64,000 nt of DNA, taken from positions 1 to 64,000 of the forward strand of contig JAABNQ010000011.1 of the NCBI GenBank assembly GCA_009928435.1, given 5' to 3'. Below, one piece after another: positions 35,829-44,642 of this stretch. Position 1 is the first letter of the stretch. Every line of letters begins with the position of its first letter. Under the pieces are notes generated by a model. It saw only the letters and a list, made by a program, of their open reading frames with translations, ran no database searches and was not told the origin of the DNA. The stretch is from Bacillus sp. HF117_J1_D (lineage in GTDB: Bacteria; Bacillota; Bacilli; Bacillales; Bacillaceae_C). The position numbers and the translations under genes are program-made.

Positions 35829-36032
35829 TTACTTAGAAAAAACGGAAAATAAAAGACCGACAATGAACAAGATTCCGCCAATACTTCCCAAAGAAGCTGC
35901 GCGAGCCCTCAACACCTTCTTTGGAGGATAAATACCCGGGCGTTGGTATAACATAACATTATAGAACATGCCTATGAGCATCAATGTGCCCATAACGAGG
36001 AAAATAATCCGAATAAGATTCAAGTTGTCCAC
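35829..36032 (-). CDS. Small two-helix membrane protein
   Basis: I do not recognise this protein (67 residues from GTG 36032, 64 from TTG 36023). Two membrane helices (LIRIIFLVMGTLMLIGMFY and GSIGGILFIVGLLFSVF) flank a basic loop with YPPKKVLRARAAS. AAAGGA precedes the GTG and AGGTGG the TTG. A frame extending to ATG 36071 adds residues that include the ribosome sites and is less likely. It lies between hit and yhaH, where B. subtilis has other genes. Confidence 0.6.
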   Translation of the reverse strand: MDNLNLIRIIFLVMGTLMLIGMFYNVMLYQRPGIYPPKKVLRARAASLGSIGGILFIVGLLFSVFSK

Positions 36033-36265
36033 CTCTATCCTTTCTTTTGTAAAAAGGAAAGGAAGTTTCAAATTTTTTGGACTTGCTTGGAGATAAGGAC
36101 TATAGCTTTTCTTTTGTCCAGTCTGTACGTCGCTAAACGACGCCCTCAGCTTTTCTATATACTATGCAAAAAAAGTGTGCACATGAACAAGTTCGGGTAA
36201 AGTGATGAATAGGAGAGTTTATTTTGATCCAGAAATATATTTATAAAAGAACAGGGTGAGGAATA

Positions 36266-36643
36266 ATGAACAAAAAAATGTTAACTTACGGATTACTTGT
36301 AGGTGGAGCCGTCGGTGCAGCTGCCGCTCTTCTATATGCTCCACTTTCGGGCAAGGAGCTGCGCAAGCAAATGAGGGAATCGAAAGATGAATGGATTAAA
36401 ATTGCCAGTGAATTTAAAGAGAATGCAACGGATCTAAAAGAATCTGTAACGAAGCTTTCACTTGATGGAAAAGAAATCATCAAGGAGCTGGCAACCGACG
36501 TAAAAATGGCAGTAGAAGAATGGCAACATGAAATTGAGCCTACGAAAGAAGCAATGCAAACGGAGATTAAGAATATCCAAAAAACAATTGCTGAGCTGGA
36601 GAACAAGCTGGAAGAAGGTAAAGGAGTCATACGCCCTTCCTGA
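36266..36643 (+). CDS. yhaH: YtxH-domain protein YhaH
   Basis: A 125-residue protein with an N-terminal Gly/Ala-rich membrane segment ([21 protein letters not shown]) followed by [11 protein letters not shown] and a long charged coiled coil. This is the YtxH (general-stress) domain layout, with the first helix in the membrane and the rest in the cytoplasm. ATG 36266 follows GGGTGAGGAATA. The B. subtilis homologue also sits beside hpr. Function unknown. Confidence 0.82.
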   Translation: MNKKMLTYGLLVGGAVGAAAALLYAPLSGKELRKQMRESKDEWIKIASEFKENATDLKESVTKLSLDGKEIIKELATDVKMAVEEWQHEIEPTKEAMQTEIKNIQKTIAELENKLEEGKGVIRPS

Positions 36644-36786
36644 TTGAATCCAAGGCAAGAGATCAAATAAGTCGCTCTTGCCTCTCTCTAAACATCCTCT
36701 TCGAAATTTTCCAAATCTTTTTCAGATTGCATTTTTATGTTTTTTTTTGCATAATAATAGAAACACCTTTAAAGCGGGGGAATAAA

Positions 36787-37356
36787 ATGGCAAGCAAACA
36801 CGTTTCCGTCAAAGAAGCAATGATCTTTAGCCAACGAATGGCCCAATTAAGTAAAGCATTGTGGAAAGCCATTGAGAAAGATTGGCAGAACTGGATTAAG
36901 CCGTATAATTTGAATATCAATGAACACCATATTTTATGGATCGCCTATCATTTAAAAGGCGCCTCTATTTCAGATATTGCAAAATTTGGTGTCATGCACG
37001 TCTCCACTGCCTTCAATTTTTCCAAAAAGCTGGCAGAGCGTGGATATCTTCAATTTTCAAAGAAAGAGAATGATAAACGAAATACGTACGTGGAGTTGAC
37101 GAAGCTTGGAGAAGAACTATTGCTTGAATTGATCGACTGCTACGATCCCGGCGCTGACTCAGTATTCACTGGAGCTTCTCCTCTCAGAGATTTGTATGGT
37201 AAGCTGCCTGAAGCCATGGAGATGATGGCGATTGTAAGGCAAATATACGGGGATGATTTTATGGAGATTTTCGAAAAATCTTTTAATAACCTCGAAACCG
37301 ATTTCTGTGAAGAGGAAAGAAAATTGGAAAAGGCTGAAATTAACAACGCCGTGTAA
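36787..37356 (+). CDS. hpr: Transition-state regulator Hpr (ScoC), MarR family
   Basis: Hpr represses extracellular protease and sporulation genes in B. subtilis. The 189-residue protein has the winged helix in [28 protein letters not shown] and the wing [13 protein letters not shown]. The opening [21 protein letters not shown] is typical of Hpr. ATG 36787 follows AAAGCGGGGGAA; an upstream frame to 36727 was rejected. It neighbours yhaH and yhaI as in B. subtilis. Confidence 0.93.
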   Translation: MASKHVSVKEAMIFSQRMAQLSKALWKAIEKDWQNWIKPYNLNINEHHILWIAYHLKGASISDIAKFGVMHVSTAFNFSKKLAERGYLQFSKKENDKRNTYVELTKLGEELLLELIDCYDPGADSVFTGASPLRDLYGKLPEAMEMMAIVRQIYGDDFMEIFEKSFNNLETDFCEEERKLEKAEINNAV

Positions 37357-37365
37357 AATCGGATA

Positions 37366-37698
37366 TCATTTAATATTCAGCCACAGTATTTTCATTAGCT
37401 TAGGATAAACCTTTTGATTTAAGCATGCTTGGATGGTTTCTATAGGCTTCAGTTTCCCGTTTAACCTTGAAGTGAATTGTTTAAAAAGCGGAAAATGGTA
37501 AACAAATTTTTCCGCTTTTTGCTTTTCCATCTCTTCTGTTAACTCTTTACAAAGCAGAAAAAAATCCTCTACTTCCCTTTTAGACAATCCTTTATTAATA
37601 ATAAGCAAATCGAAATCCTTGTTCATTGGCTGGATCATGCCCAACAACAGTTTTTGGTGATATTCCATCCTTTCAATTCGCGCTTTCAAATCGTCCAT
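37366..37698 (-). CDS. yhaI: YhaI-family protein (DUF1878)
   Basis: A 110-residue helical protein that begins MDDLKARIERMEYHQKLLLG. It converges on hpr with nine bases between the stop codons. The family is restricted to Bacillales and has no known activity. I chose ATG 37698, six bases after GGAGGT; the ATG at 37704 touches that site. The C-terminus ends in a Trp-containing basic stretch. Confidence 0.8.
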   Translation of the reverse strand: MDDLKARIERMEYHQKLLLGMIQPMNKDFDLLIINKGLSKREVEDFFLLCKELTEEMEKQKAEKFVYHFPLFKQFTSRLNGKLKPIETIQACLNQKVYPKLMKILWLNIK

Positions 37699-37840
37699 TC
37701 TCATACCTCCGTACTTTGATCATCCATGAAATCATCAATTTGCAATGTGATAACAAAAAAACTTAAAAATGATATTGCAATTCCCTTCTATCCGTCGTAC
37801 ATTATGAGTGAAACTCAAACAAGTCAGGAGGGCTGTTGCC

Positions 37841-38386
37841 ATGCATTGTTGGAAAGCCTACAATGTGCATCACAAATATCATTTTTTCCGGCGCTTCTTT
37901 ATTTCCGCCATGATTTCCATATTGGTTTTTATCGTGTCCTATGTAACAATGCAGACCTTTGCGGCCCGAGAATTCAGTGATGAATTTTTCCTTATTTTTC
38001 TATGTAGTTTTATTTTACTATATCCGATTCATAAACTACTTCATATTCTACCAATCATGTCTTATTATAAACATATGAGATGGGAAATTGAGCGGTATTT
38101 TCGTATTATACCGATCATAGATTTAAAAGTGGAGTATCCAATTCCTAAAGCAAAATTTGGATTGGCTCTCATTTTGCCATTTATAGCACTGAATGCACTG
38201 CTCATTGCGGCTATTTTCTTCTTTCCCCAATTTGGGCATTATGTTACCATTTTGCTTGCCTATCATAACGGGATATCAGCATTTGATCTTTTTTATTTTA
38301 AAACACTTTTCTTTACGCCCAGAAATGCACTTGTTGAAGAAAGTGACGATGGCTACGAAATATTGGTAGAAGATGATCACCTATAA
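37841..38386 (+). CDS. DUF3267-type membrane protein
   Basis: A 181-residue integral membrane protein with helices at about 20–40, 45–62, 105–130 and 135–155. The segment YPIHKLLHILPI carries an HxxxH-type motif placed as in DUF3267 proteins, whose relatives resemble membrane zinc peptidases; the usual Glu of HExxH is replaced by Lys here. Start ATG 37841 follows AGGAGGG. It lies divergently from yhaI. Function unknown. Confidence 0.78.
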   Translation: MHCWKAYNVHHKYHFFRRFFISAMISILVFIVSYVTMQTFAAREFSDEFFLIFLCSFILLYPIHKLLHILPIMSYYKHMRWEIERYFRIIPIIDLKVEYPIPKAKFGLALILPFIALNALLIAAIFFFPQFGHYVTILLAYHNGISAFDLFYFKTLFFTPRNALVEESDDGYEILVEDDHL

Positions 38387-38498
38387 TGATGCTTTCAGTA
38401 AGTTTCCTGAAAACTGATGGAAGCATCATTTTTATGCTGTCTTTTTTTTGAAAAATTTGCTATCGTATGTTTATGAGATAGTTGGGGGGAGATTCGGA

Positions 38499-38678
38499 TT
38501 GCCGGTGTTTTTTATCATATTTGCTATTTTTATTTTATATATTTTTAATAACTTAACCTATTCCCTCTGTGTTCAACGGGAAATACCTGAGGAGCGGCAC
38601 CCAAAAATTTTTCGTACCATCAATATATTGATCACGATTTTGCTCTTCTCCTCTTACATTGAAATTTTGTATACTTAA
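38499..38678 (+). CDS. Small membrane protein
   Basis: Not recognised. From TTG 38499 (after GGGGGGA) it encodes 59 residues: a first helix VFFIIFAIFILYIF, a polar middle with QREIPEERHPKIFR, and a second helix ILITILLFSSYIEILY. A frame from TTG 38448 would be 76 residues but lacks a ribosome site. It follows the DUF3267 gene on the same strand. Confidence 0.5.
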   Translation: MPVFFIIFAIFILYIFNNLTYSLCVQREIPEERHPKIFRTINILITILLFSSYIEILYT

Positions 38679-38922
38679 AAACGCTAAAAGCGTAAAGTAT
38701 GATAAAATGCTTGTGACCTCAAGGCTGGGCGCTTACCGCCACATCCCGAGGCTTCGGTGGCGCTAATGCTTCCTGCATGCCGACCTCGACAAAGAAGAAC
38801 CTTTCTTTGAATACCATTCCCATCACAAGTTATACTTTCACTACTGTAGGAAAAAAGAAAGGACGGCATCCGCGTGGATACCGTCCTCAATTCCTGTCAC
38901 GATTTTAAACCATATTGTCATT
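38679..38922. other. Intergenic region with a G+C-rich insert
   Basis: The stretch at about 38720–38800 is much richer in G+C than its surroundings. It contains nested palindromes, CGCCAC (38737–38742) against GTGGCG (38757–38762). On the minus strand it reads as a short coding-like frame (ATG with a GAGGTCGGC upstream, 19 codons, Ala/Pro-rich). No known gene is recognised. The end of the region holds the YjcZ terminator. Confidence 0.4.
38860..38888 (-). terminator. Terminator of YjcZ peptide genes
   Basis: AGGACGGCATCC–GCGT–GGATACCGTCCT; on the minus strand it is followed by TTCTTTTTTCC. Confidence 0.7.
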
Positions 38923-39015
38923 TTAGTAAAACCAAGATGCTCCGACGATGATTAACAAGATGAACAGTACTACAATCAAAGCAAAACCTGCTCCGTATCC
39001 AGCGCCTCCGCTCAC
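38923..39015 (-). CDS. YjcZ-family sporulation peptide (second copy)
   Basis: A 30-residue peptide with a Gly-rich head (SGGAGYGAG) and one hydrophobic helix (FALIVVLFILLIIVGA) ending in SWFY. This is the YjcZ family of tiny sporulation-associated proteins. The start is GTG 39015, nine bases after GGAGGT. It is nearly a duplicate of the next peptide upstream. Confidence 0.75.
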   Translation of the reverse strand: MSGGAGYGAGFALIVVLFILLIIVGASWFY

Positions 39016-39104
39016 TTACATGCACCTCCTAACATTTCCTCACCATTTATTCTATTCACTCAATATTTTTATGCTTAGATATTCGCCCAGTTTTTCAAAA
39101 GTTT

Positions 39105-39194
39105 TTACCAAACAAACGCTGCCCCAACAATGATCAACAAGATAAACAGAACTACAATAAGCGCAAAACCTCCGCCATAGCCAAATCCTCCCAT
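39105..39194 (-). CDS. YjcZ-family sporulation peptide (first copy)
   Basis: A 29-residue peptide: MGGFGYGGG followed by FALIVVLFILLIIVGA and AFVW. The 16-residue helix is identical to that of the downstream copy, so the pair arose by tandem duplication. ATG 39194 follows AAAGGAGGTTATCAAT. Both are divergent from prsA. Confidence 0.8.
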   Translation of the reverse strand: MGGFGYGGGFALIVVLFILLIIVGAAFVW

Positions 39195-39374
39195 ATTGAT
39201 AACCTCCTTTACTTTTCGCTATAGCATATGAATCGGGCGGGCATGTTGGGTGAATCAAACGCCCAATTTCTTAGATTTTCGGGAAATTGTTTTTTTTCTT
39301 CAACCATCTGTGATATAGTATGATTTGTAGAAATTGAATAAACATAGATATAAAAAAACAGGGAGTTGGCTTAC

Positions 39375-40292
39375 ATGAAAAAATGGGTATTATCCCTTTC
39401 CTTAGCTGCAGGAATTGTCGGTCTTGCAGGATGCGGCGGTCAAGGCGGCGATACAGTTGCTAAAACAAAAGCTGGAAACGTCACAAAAGACGAATTATAC
39501 GATGCCATGAAAGAAAAGTACGGAGATCAAGCACTTCAACAGCTTGTTTTCGAAAAAGTTCTTTCCAAAGAATACAAAGTGTCTGATAAAGAAGTAGACC
39601 AAAAAATGGACGAGCTTAAAGAACAGCTCGGGCCACAATTTCAAATGGCCTTACTACAAAGCGGCTTTAAAGACGAGGACGATTTCCGCCAGTCCATGAA
39701 AGTCAACCTTCTTCAAGAAAAAGCAGCAGCTAAAGACATTAAAGTCTCTGAAGAAGAAGTAAAAGAATATTACGAGAACAAACATAAGGAAATTACTGCC
39801 CGACACATTGTAGTTGATGATGAAAAAACAGCAAATGAGGTAAAAGCGAAGCTTGATAAAGGTGAGGACTTTGCCAAGCTTGCAAAGAAATATTCCTCAG
39901 ACACAGCTGCAAATGAACAAGGCGGGGACTTAGGGACCATTTCCATCGACGACCCTCAAATGGACGCAACGTTCAAAGAAGCGGCTTTCAAAATGAAAAA
40001 GGATGAAATCAGCAAGCCTGTGAACACACAGTTTGGCTGGCATATCATTCAAGTAACGAACATCAAGGAAAAGAAAGACAAGAAGTCTTTTGATAAAGTA
40101 AAAGACAAGTACGAATATGAATTGAAGGTGTCCAAGCTTGATCCTGACATGATGCAAGAAGCATTAAAGAAAGAGCTTGAAAAAGCGGATATCAAAGTGG
40201 AAGATAAAGATTTGAAAGAAGCTTTTGACCCGATTTTAAACGAGCCGAAGGAAGACGATGGCGCATCTGATATTATAAAAGAAGAAAAATAA
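39375..40292 (+). CDS. prsA: Foldase lipoprotein PrsA
   Basis: PrsA is the membrane-anchored peptidyl-prolyl isomerase that folds exported proteins outside the membrane. The 305-residue protein has a lipoprotein signal with LAGCGG. A parvulin domain (about 130–225) carries ARHIVVDDEKTANEV, FAKLAKKYSSD, GGDLGTI and FGWHIIQV. Lys-rich N- and C-terminal helical arms flank it. ATG 39375 follows GGGAGTTGG. A strong terminator follows. Confidence 0.96.
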   Translation: MKKWVLSLSLAAGIVGLAGCGGQGGDTVAKTKAGNVTKDELYDAMKEKYGDQALQQLVFEKVLSKEYKVSDKEVDQKMDELKEQLGPQFQMALLQSGFKDEDDFRQSMKVNLLQEKAAAKDIKVSEEEVKEYYENKHKEITARHIVVDDEKTANEVKAKLDKGEDFAKLAKKYSSDTAANEQGGDLGTISIDDPQMDATFKEAAFKMKKDEISKPVNTQFGWHIIQVTNIKEKKDKKSFDKVKDKYEYELKVSKLDPDMMQEALKKELEKADIKVEDKDLKEAFDPILNEPKEDDGASDIIKEEK

Positions 40293-40318
40293 AAACCGGG
40301 CATTTGCCCGGTTTTTTT
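40291..40318 (+). terminator. Terminator of prsA
   Basis: AAAAACCGGGC–ATTT–GCCCGGTTTTTTT. Confidence 0.93.
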
Positions 40319-40381
40319 CTTATGCATACCCTTTCGCCTAGCTGAAGAGAGAAAATATGATAAAATTCATGCAGCATCTGT

Positions 40382-40567
40382 TTAACTTCCAGTTTCGACG
40401 TGCTTTCTCCGTTCCTTTTCTTCCTCCATCCTTTCAATGTAGACTTTTCCTTCTTTTTCAATCCATTCCTGTTCAAACTCACGGTCTTCACGCGCAGTTT
40501 TGATAGCCATAAACGCACTGACAAATATTCCTGCGACAACGACATACAACCAAATGGGCAAGGTCAT
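40382..40567 (-). CDS. yhaL: Sporulation protein YhaL
   Basis: A 61-residue protein: an N-terminal membrane helix (LPIWLYVVVAGIFVSAFMAI) and a charged helical tail (REDREFEQEWIEKEGKVY). This is the YhaL family of sporulation proteins, of unknown action. ATG 40567 follows AGAGGAGAAAAG. It occupies the same position between prsA and yhaM as in B. subtilis. Confidence 0.85.
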   Translation of the reverse strand: MTLPIWLYVVVAGIFVSAFMAIKTAREDREFEQEWIEKEGKVYIERMEEEKERRKHVETGS

Positions 40568-40623
40568 TTTCTTTTCTCCTCTCATTGGCTAGTCCATTTA
40601 CTGTAATCATATGAAAAAGCAGT

Positions 40624-40653
40624 CAAAAAAATGCCTCTCAAGAGAGAGGCATT
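40624..40653 (-). terminator. Terminator of yhaONM
   Basis: AATGCCTCTC–loop–GAGAGGCATT; on the minus strand TTTTTT follows. The stem overlaps the yhaM stop. Confidence 0.8.
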
Positions 40654-41596
40654 AAGAATGGAATGTTGGCTTATAAAATGACCGGTTATCAAGCGGAAAA
40701 ACTTTTTCCGAAAATTCCCCCGGTTTAACATGCTTTAATGCGCGATCCAGCATATTCATTTTTGCGTCCATATTGTCAATTAAGAAGAGAATCTCGGCCT
40801 CTTTAATCATGGGCTGTTTCGGACTCCCCCACTCTAATTTTCCATGGTGACTCAGAACGAGGTGCTGAAGGACAACCACTTCTTCTCCCTGTATGCTCAG
40901 TTCTTCGGCAGCTTTGCCAATTTCATTGACAATGATGGTGATATGCCCCAGTAAGTTCCCTTCAATCGTATAAGCGGCAGCCACAGGTCCAGATAGTTCT
41001 ATGACTTTGCCCAGGTCATGGAGAATAATGCCAGCAAACAGCAAATCTCGATCAAGAGAAGGATATAATTCCGCTACAGCTTTAGCCAAATCCAACATTG
41101 AAACGACATGATAACCAAGGCCCGATACAAACTCATGGTGATTTCTTGTTGCAGCTGGGTATTCGAGAAACTCATCATGATATTTACGTACCAAATGCCT
41201 TGTAATCCGTTGAATATTGGGGTTCTTCATTTCAAATATATATTGTGTTATTTTACTAGATATTTCATCTTTTGATATAGGGGCTTTTTCCAGTAAATCC
41301 CCGACACTTACATTGTCCTGCGGATTAGAGCGCCTGATTTTTTTTATTTTCAGCTGCATTCTTCCCCGATAATTGTGGACTTCCCCGGAAACACGCACAA
41401 TCGTCCCCTGCTGGTAAGATTTTACCTCGCTGTCTGAAGCATCCCAAAGCTTTGCCTCAATATCACCAGAGCGATCTTGTAAAATGAGCGTAAGAAATGG
41501 CTTTCCATTACTCGCTACTCCTCTGAATGCACTTTTGACCAGAAGAAATAAATCCACCTGCTCCCCAACTTCATGTTCCAATAATTCTTTCATCAT
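40652..41596 (-). CDS. yhaM: 3'-5' exoribonuclease YhaM
   Basis: YhaM trims RNA and single-stranded DNA from the 3' end. The 314-residue protein has an N-terminal OB-fold ([22 protein letters not shown], about 34–55) and an HD domain with [11 protein letters not shown] and a late His/Asp in [14 protein letters not shown]. Family length. It is the last gene of yhaO-yhaN-yhaM, with 56 bases after yhaN. Confidence 0.94.
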   Translation of the reverse strand: MMKELLEHEVGEQVDLFLLVKSAFRGVASNGKPFLTLILQDRSGDIEAKLWDASDSEVKSYQQGTIVRVSGEVHNYRGRMQLKIKKIRRSNPQDNVSVGDLLEKAPISKDEISSKITQYIFEMKNPNIQRITRHLVRKYHDEFLEYPAATRNHHEFVSGLGYHVVSMLDLAKAVAELYPSLDRDLLFAGIILHDLGKVIELSGPVAAAYTIEGNLLGHITIIVNEIGKAAEELSIQGEEVVVLQHLVLSHHGKLEWGSPKQPMIKEAEILFLIDNMDAKMNMLDRALKHVKPGEFSEKVFPLDNRSFYKPTFHS

Positions 41597-41652
41597 CCAA
41601 ACGCCTGCCTCCCTTTATTCTCCTCAAAAAATTATAACATACTCCCTCTTCT

Positions 41653-44628
41653 TCAAGCTTTATGATTCATGGGAACCTTCTGCTGAAGATGGAAAATCTG
41701 GTCTTCAGAAAACTGTCTGGCAACATGACGATGACATGTAAATAGCAAAACCTGCGTATCGTGGCTGATCGTTTGTACCAAGTCTAGCATCCTTTTTGTT
41801 CTCGCTTGGTCAAAGTTGACGAATCCATCGTCAATGATAATCGGAAAGGGATACTCTTCTTTCATTACATGAACAAGCCCAAATCGTATAGCGATATAAA
41901 GCTGCTCACCCGTACCTTTACTTAACTCTTCAGGGGCAAACAAAACCCGGTCTTTCCTTTCTACTGAGAGATTTCCATCTGCTTTAACGTGAAGATGACA
42001 ATACTCCTCATCTGTTAGGAATGAAAAATATTCAGCCGCTTTTTGAATGACCTGTGGAAAGCGGTCCTCTTTATATTTTTTCATGATTTTTTCAAGCAGG
42101 TTCAAAGCAACGGCCAATTTCGCCCAGTTTCGTGACTCCTCGTTGAAAGTTGAACGCATCTGACGGAAAAGATGCAATTGTTCCGTATAGGTGCCTCCCT
42201 CTTCCAAAAAAGATAATTTCTGATTTAAAGACGCTAAGCGATTCCGATCTTCCTCTAATTGCTGTGATTTCTTTTCAATATCAGCTTTTAAGTCATTCAT
42301 TTCAGCTTGTAATTCTTTCTGAGACTGGAAAGGATTCGTTACTTCACCTAACTGTCCTTCCAGCAGAGCCAGGCGCTCCAATAAAATTTTCTTTTCGTCA
42401 GATCGCTTGGCTTTTTCACGAAAACTCTCTTCATTATCAACTTGAGCCGCTTCAAAAAGCTTTTTCATATTGGATCGAATGACAGAATCTTCGTTTGTAA
42501 GCTGTAAAACATCTATATTCAGTTCAGACAGCTTTTTTTCAAGCTCTTTTATAACAATCTTCTTTTCCTGTTCTTTTTTCAAGGTCTCTTGAAGAAAGAA
42601 CACCGCTTGTGCAGGCTCATGAACCGTTTCTCCCGCATTACTTACAAGTTGAAAGAGCCCTTCCGTCCACTCTCGCTGCTCTTTCTGGAGCCTTTCCTTT
42701 CTAGCCATCGCCTCATTTAATTGGCGGCTAATACTCTGAAGGTTTTGAAGCATTGAAAATGCATCCTCCATTTTCAGATGGGAAAAATCTTCATCCAACC
42801 CAAGCTCCGTTTTAATTTCGTTCAGTTTTCTTTCCTCAACATCGACAAGTCTTCGCAATTTGCGAAAAGAAATGTCCATTTCCTCTAGTCTTTGCTTCTC
42901 TTCCTCAAGCCGTGCATAGTGCTCTTTCCACTTTATCCGCAATCGTTGCTGCTCTTCGTACCGGGATGCAATCTGCCCATCTCCAACAGCCCTTTTTAAC
43001 TGTTCCTCCCATTTTTGCAGCTCCTGCCGTTTCGCTTTGAGAGTATCGTTTATGAAATCCATTCCGATTCCCTCACTTTTTCTAAAAAGGAAGTAACCGG
43101 TCATGGTCACTCCTAGTATACCGGCAATCGTCATTGGCCACTGTTTAGATATGAAACCCCATATGAATATCCCGAGAGAGATCAATAGAAATGCAGCTGA
43201 AGCCATAAAGGTCTGCCGTTTCTTTTTTTGAAGCCTATTGTTCTCATGCTCTTTCCTCTTTTCAAGCTCCTCGACTTCCTTTGCAAGCCTTGATTTTTCC
43301 TCTTTCAGGCTCGCCGTAGATGTCTGCCCCTCATAATGGATTCTCCATTCTTTAAAAACACTTTCACTTACAAACTGCTGCTCTATTTCATTGCATTTAT
43401 TTTCAAGCTCACTGACCGTTTTCCTGCCGTCTTCGAGCCGATCCTCCAAATCTTTTAGTCGATCTTCAAATCTAATATATTGTTGGAGAGTCTCCGTCAT
43501 CCTCGCTTTCATATCGATCCCTAAATTCAAGCTGTTGATGTTTTCGGCCATTTTGGCAGGGTAATGGAGTTCTGCAAGAAAGGCATCAGCTTTTTTTCGT
43601 TCCTCCGTAATAGAATGATCCAAGTTGGACAGCTCTCGCAAATTTTGTTCTTGCTGGGGCCACTCGTGAATAAATATTTGCGCTTGATTCAGATCAAATT
43701 CCTGTCTAAGAGCATTTTCCTCTATTTCTTGTTCAATAGCTCTCATTCGCTGATGCACGGTCTGCAATGTACTAGATAATTCAAGCAGCCGGTCATGATA
43801 TTTTTCCAATCTCTTTAAACCCTCTACCGGAAAATGAACCGGCCCAAGTTCAAGTAGGCGCCGTCTGATTTGCTCGCTTTCCATCATGAGCGGCCAGCTT
43901 CTAGACAATTCATTGACAGCTTCAAGCTGCCTTTTATTTTGTTTCAGTATTTCTTTCGTTGTTTCCAATCTATTGCTGATTTCTTGGATTTCAGTTAAAA
44001 GGGATACATATGCTGCACTCTCCTGTTTTGCTCTTTTAAGCTGTTGATCCTGTTGACGTAGGTTTCTCAACAGATCATTGAGCATCGGCCTGCGCCCTCC
44101 AGGTTTAAACAGCTCTTGAAGCTCCTTCTGGATTTGTTGTTCTACCCTTAGAAGCCCATCCGTTCCGATCGTTGCAGCTGCAATTAAATATTTTCCAATT
44201 TCTTCTTCCTTTAAGTGTTGGATCTCCTGAAGTCCTTGAAGATCACAGGAAAAAATACTTCGGTACATTTTTTTATCCATTCCGTTCAGCAGCTTCGGAA
44301 GAAAATCTGCCGCTTCCACAGGTCCATCTTCGAGCAAGACAGTGACATCGCCTGCCGCTTTTCCTTTTACCCGTTCGATCACTACCTCACCATATGTCTC
44401 CGTTTCAAAAATAAGCTTGCCTCCATATGATGAATGGGTTTTGGGTTCATATCTTAATTCGGATTGCTGAAGGGTGGGGAATCCAAAAAGGATGCTGTGG
44501 ATAAAAGACATGATGGTAGATTTGCCTGCTTCATTTTCTCCGTAAAACAATTGGAGATTTGAAAGGTTGTCCACTATAAAGTCTTGAAGTCTTCCGTAAC
44601 CATATATATGGATTTTTTTTAATTTCAA
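41653..44628 (-). CDS. yhaN: SbcC-like SMC-type ATPase YhaN (SbcE)
   Basis: A 991-residue ATPase with Walker A GENEAGKST (30–38) and the C-terminal signature and Walker B in LSKGTGEQLYIAIRFG and PIIIDDGFVNFD. Long coiled coils lie between. In the middle are two hydrophobic stretches (about 470–515), which anchor the protein at the membrane, a feature of the YhaN/SbcE type and not of SbcC. With YhaO it forms an SbcCD-like DNA end-processing pair. It starts 14 bases after the yhaO stop. Confidence 0.9.
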   Translation of the reverse strand: MKLKKIHIYGYGRLQDFIVDNLSNLQLFYGENEAGKSTIMSFIHSILFGFPTLQQSELRYEPKTHSSYGGKLIFETETYGEVVIERVKGKAAGDVTVLLEDGPVEAADFLPKLLNGMDKKMYRSIFSCDLQGLQEIQHLKEEEIGKYLIAAATIGTDGLLRVEQQIQKELQELFKPGGRRPMLNDLLRNLRQQDQQLKRAKQESAAYVSLLTEIQEISNRLETTKEILKQNKRQLEAVNELSRSWPLMMESEQIRRRLLELGPVHFPVEGLKRLEKYHDRLLELSSTLQTVHQRMRAIEQEIEENALRQEFDLNQAQIFIHEWPQQEQNLRELSNLDHSITEERKKADAFLAELHYPAKMAENINSLNLGIDMKARMTETLQQYIRFEDRLKDLEDRLEDGRKTVSELENKCNEIEQQFVSESVFKEWRIHYEGQTSTASLKEEKSRLAKEVEELEKRKEHENNRLQKKKRQTFMASAAFLLISLGIFIWGFISKQWPMTIAGILGVTMTGYFLFRKSEGIGMDFINDTLKAKRQELQKWEEQLKRAVGDGQIASRYEEQQRLRIKWKEHYARLEEEKQRLEEMDISFRKLRRLVDVEERKLNEIKTELGLDEDFSHLKMEDAFSMLQNLQSISRQLNEAMARKERLQKEQREWTEGLFQLVSNAGETVHEPAQAVFFLQETLKKEQEKKIVIKELEKKLSELNIDVLQLTNEDSVIRSNMKKLFEAAQVDNEESFREKAKRSDEKKILLERLALLEGQLGEVTNPFQSQKELQAEMNDLKADIEKKSQQLEEDRNRLASLNQKLSFLEEGGTYTEQLHLFRQMRSTFNEESRNWAKLAVALNLLEKIMKKYKEDRFPQVIQKAAEYFSFLTDEEYCHLHVKADGNLSVERKDRVLFAPEELSKGTGEQLYIAIRFGLVHVMKEEYPFPIIIDDGFVNFDQARTKRMLDLVQTISHDTQVLLFTCHRHVARQFSEDQIFHLQQKVPMNHKA

Positions 44629-44642
44629 GAAACCCGCCCCCT

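Noticed and set aside
36180-36265. Possible sigma-B promoter of yhaH (GGGTAA at about 36195)
   Set aside because: No GTTTAA-like −35 element lies at the proper distance.
39052-39258. A 68-codon minus-strand frame
   Set aside because: It is a shadow of the YjcZ peptide gene at 39105–39194, which has a strong ribosome site and a clear family match.
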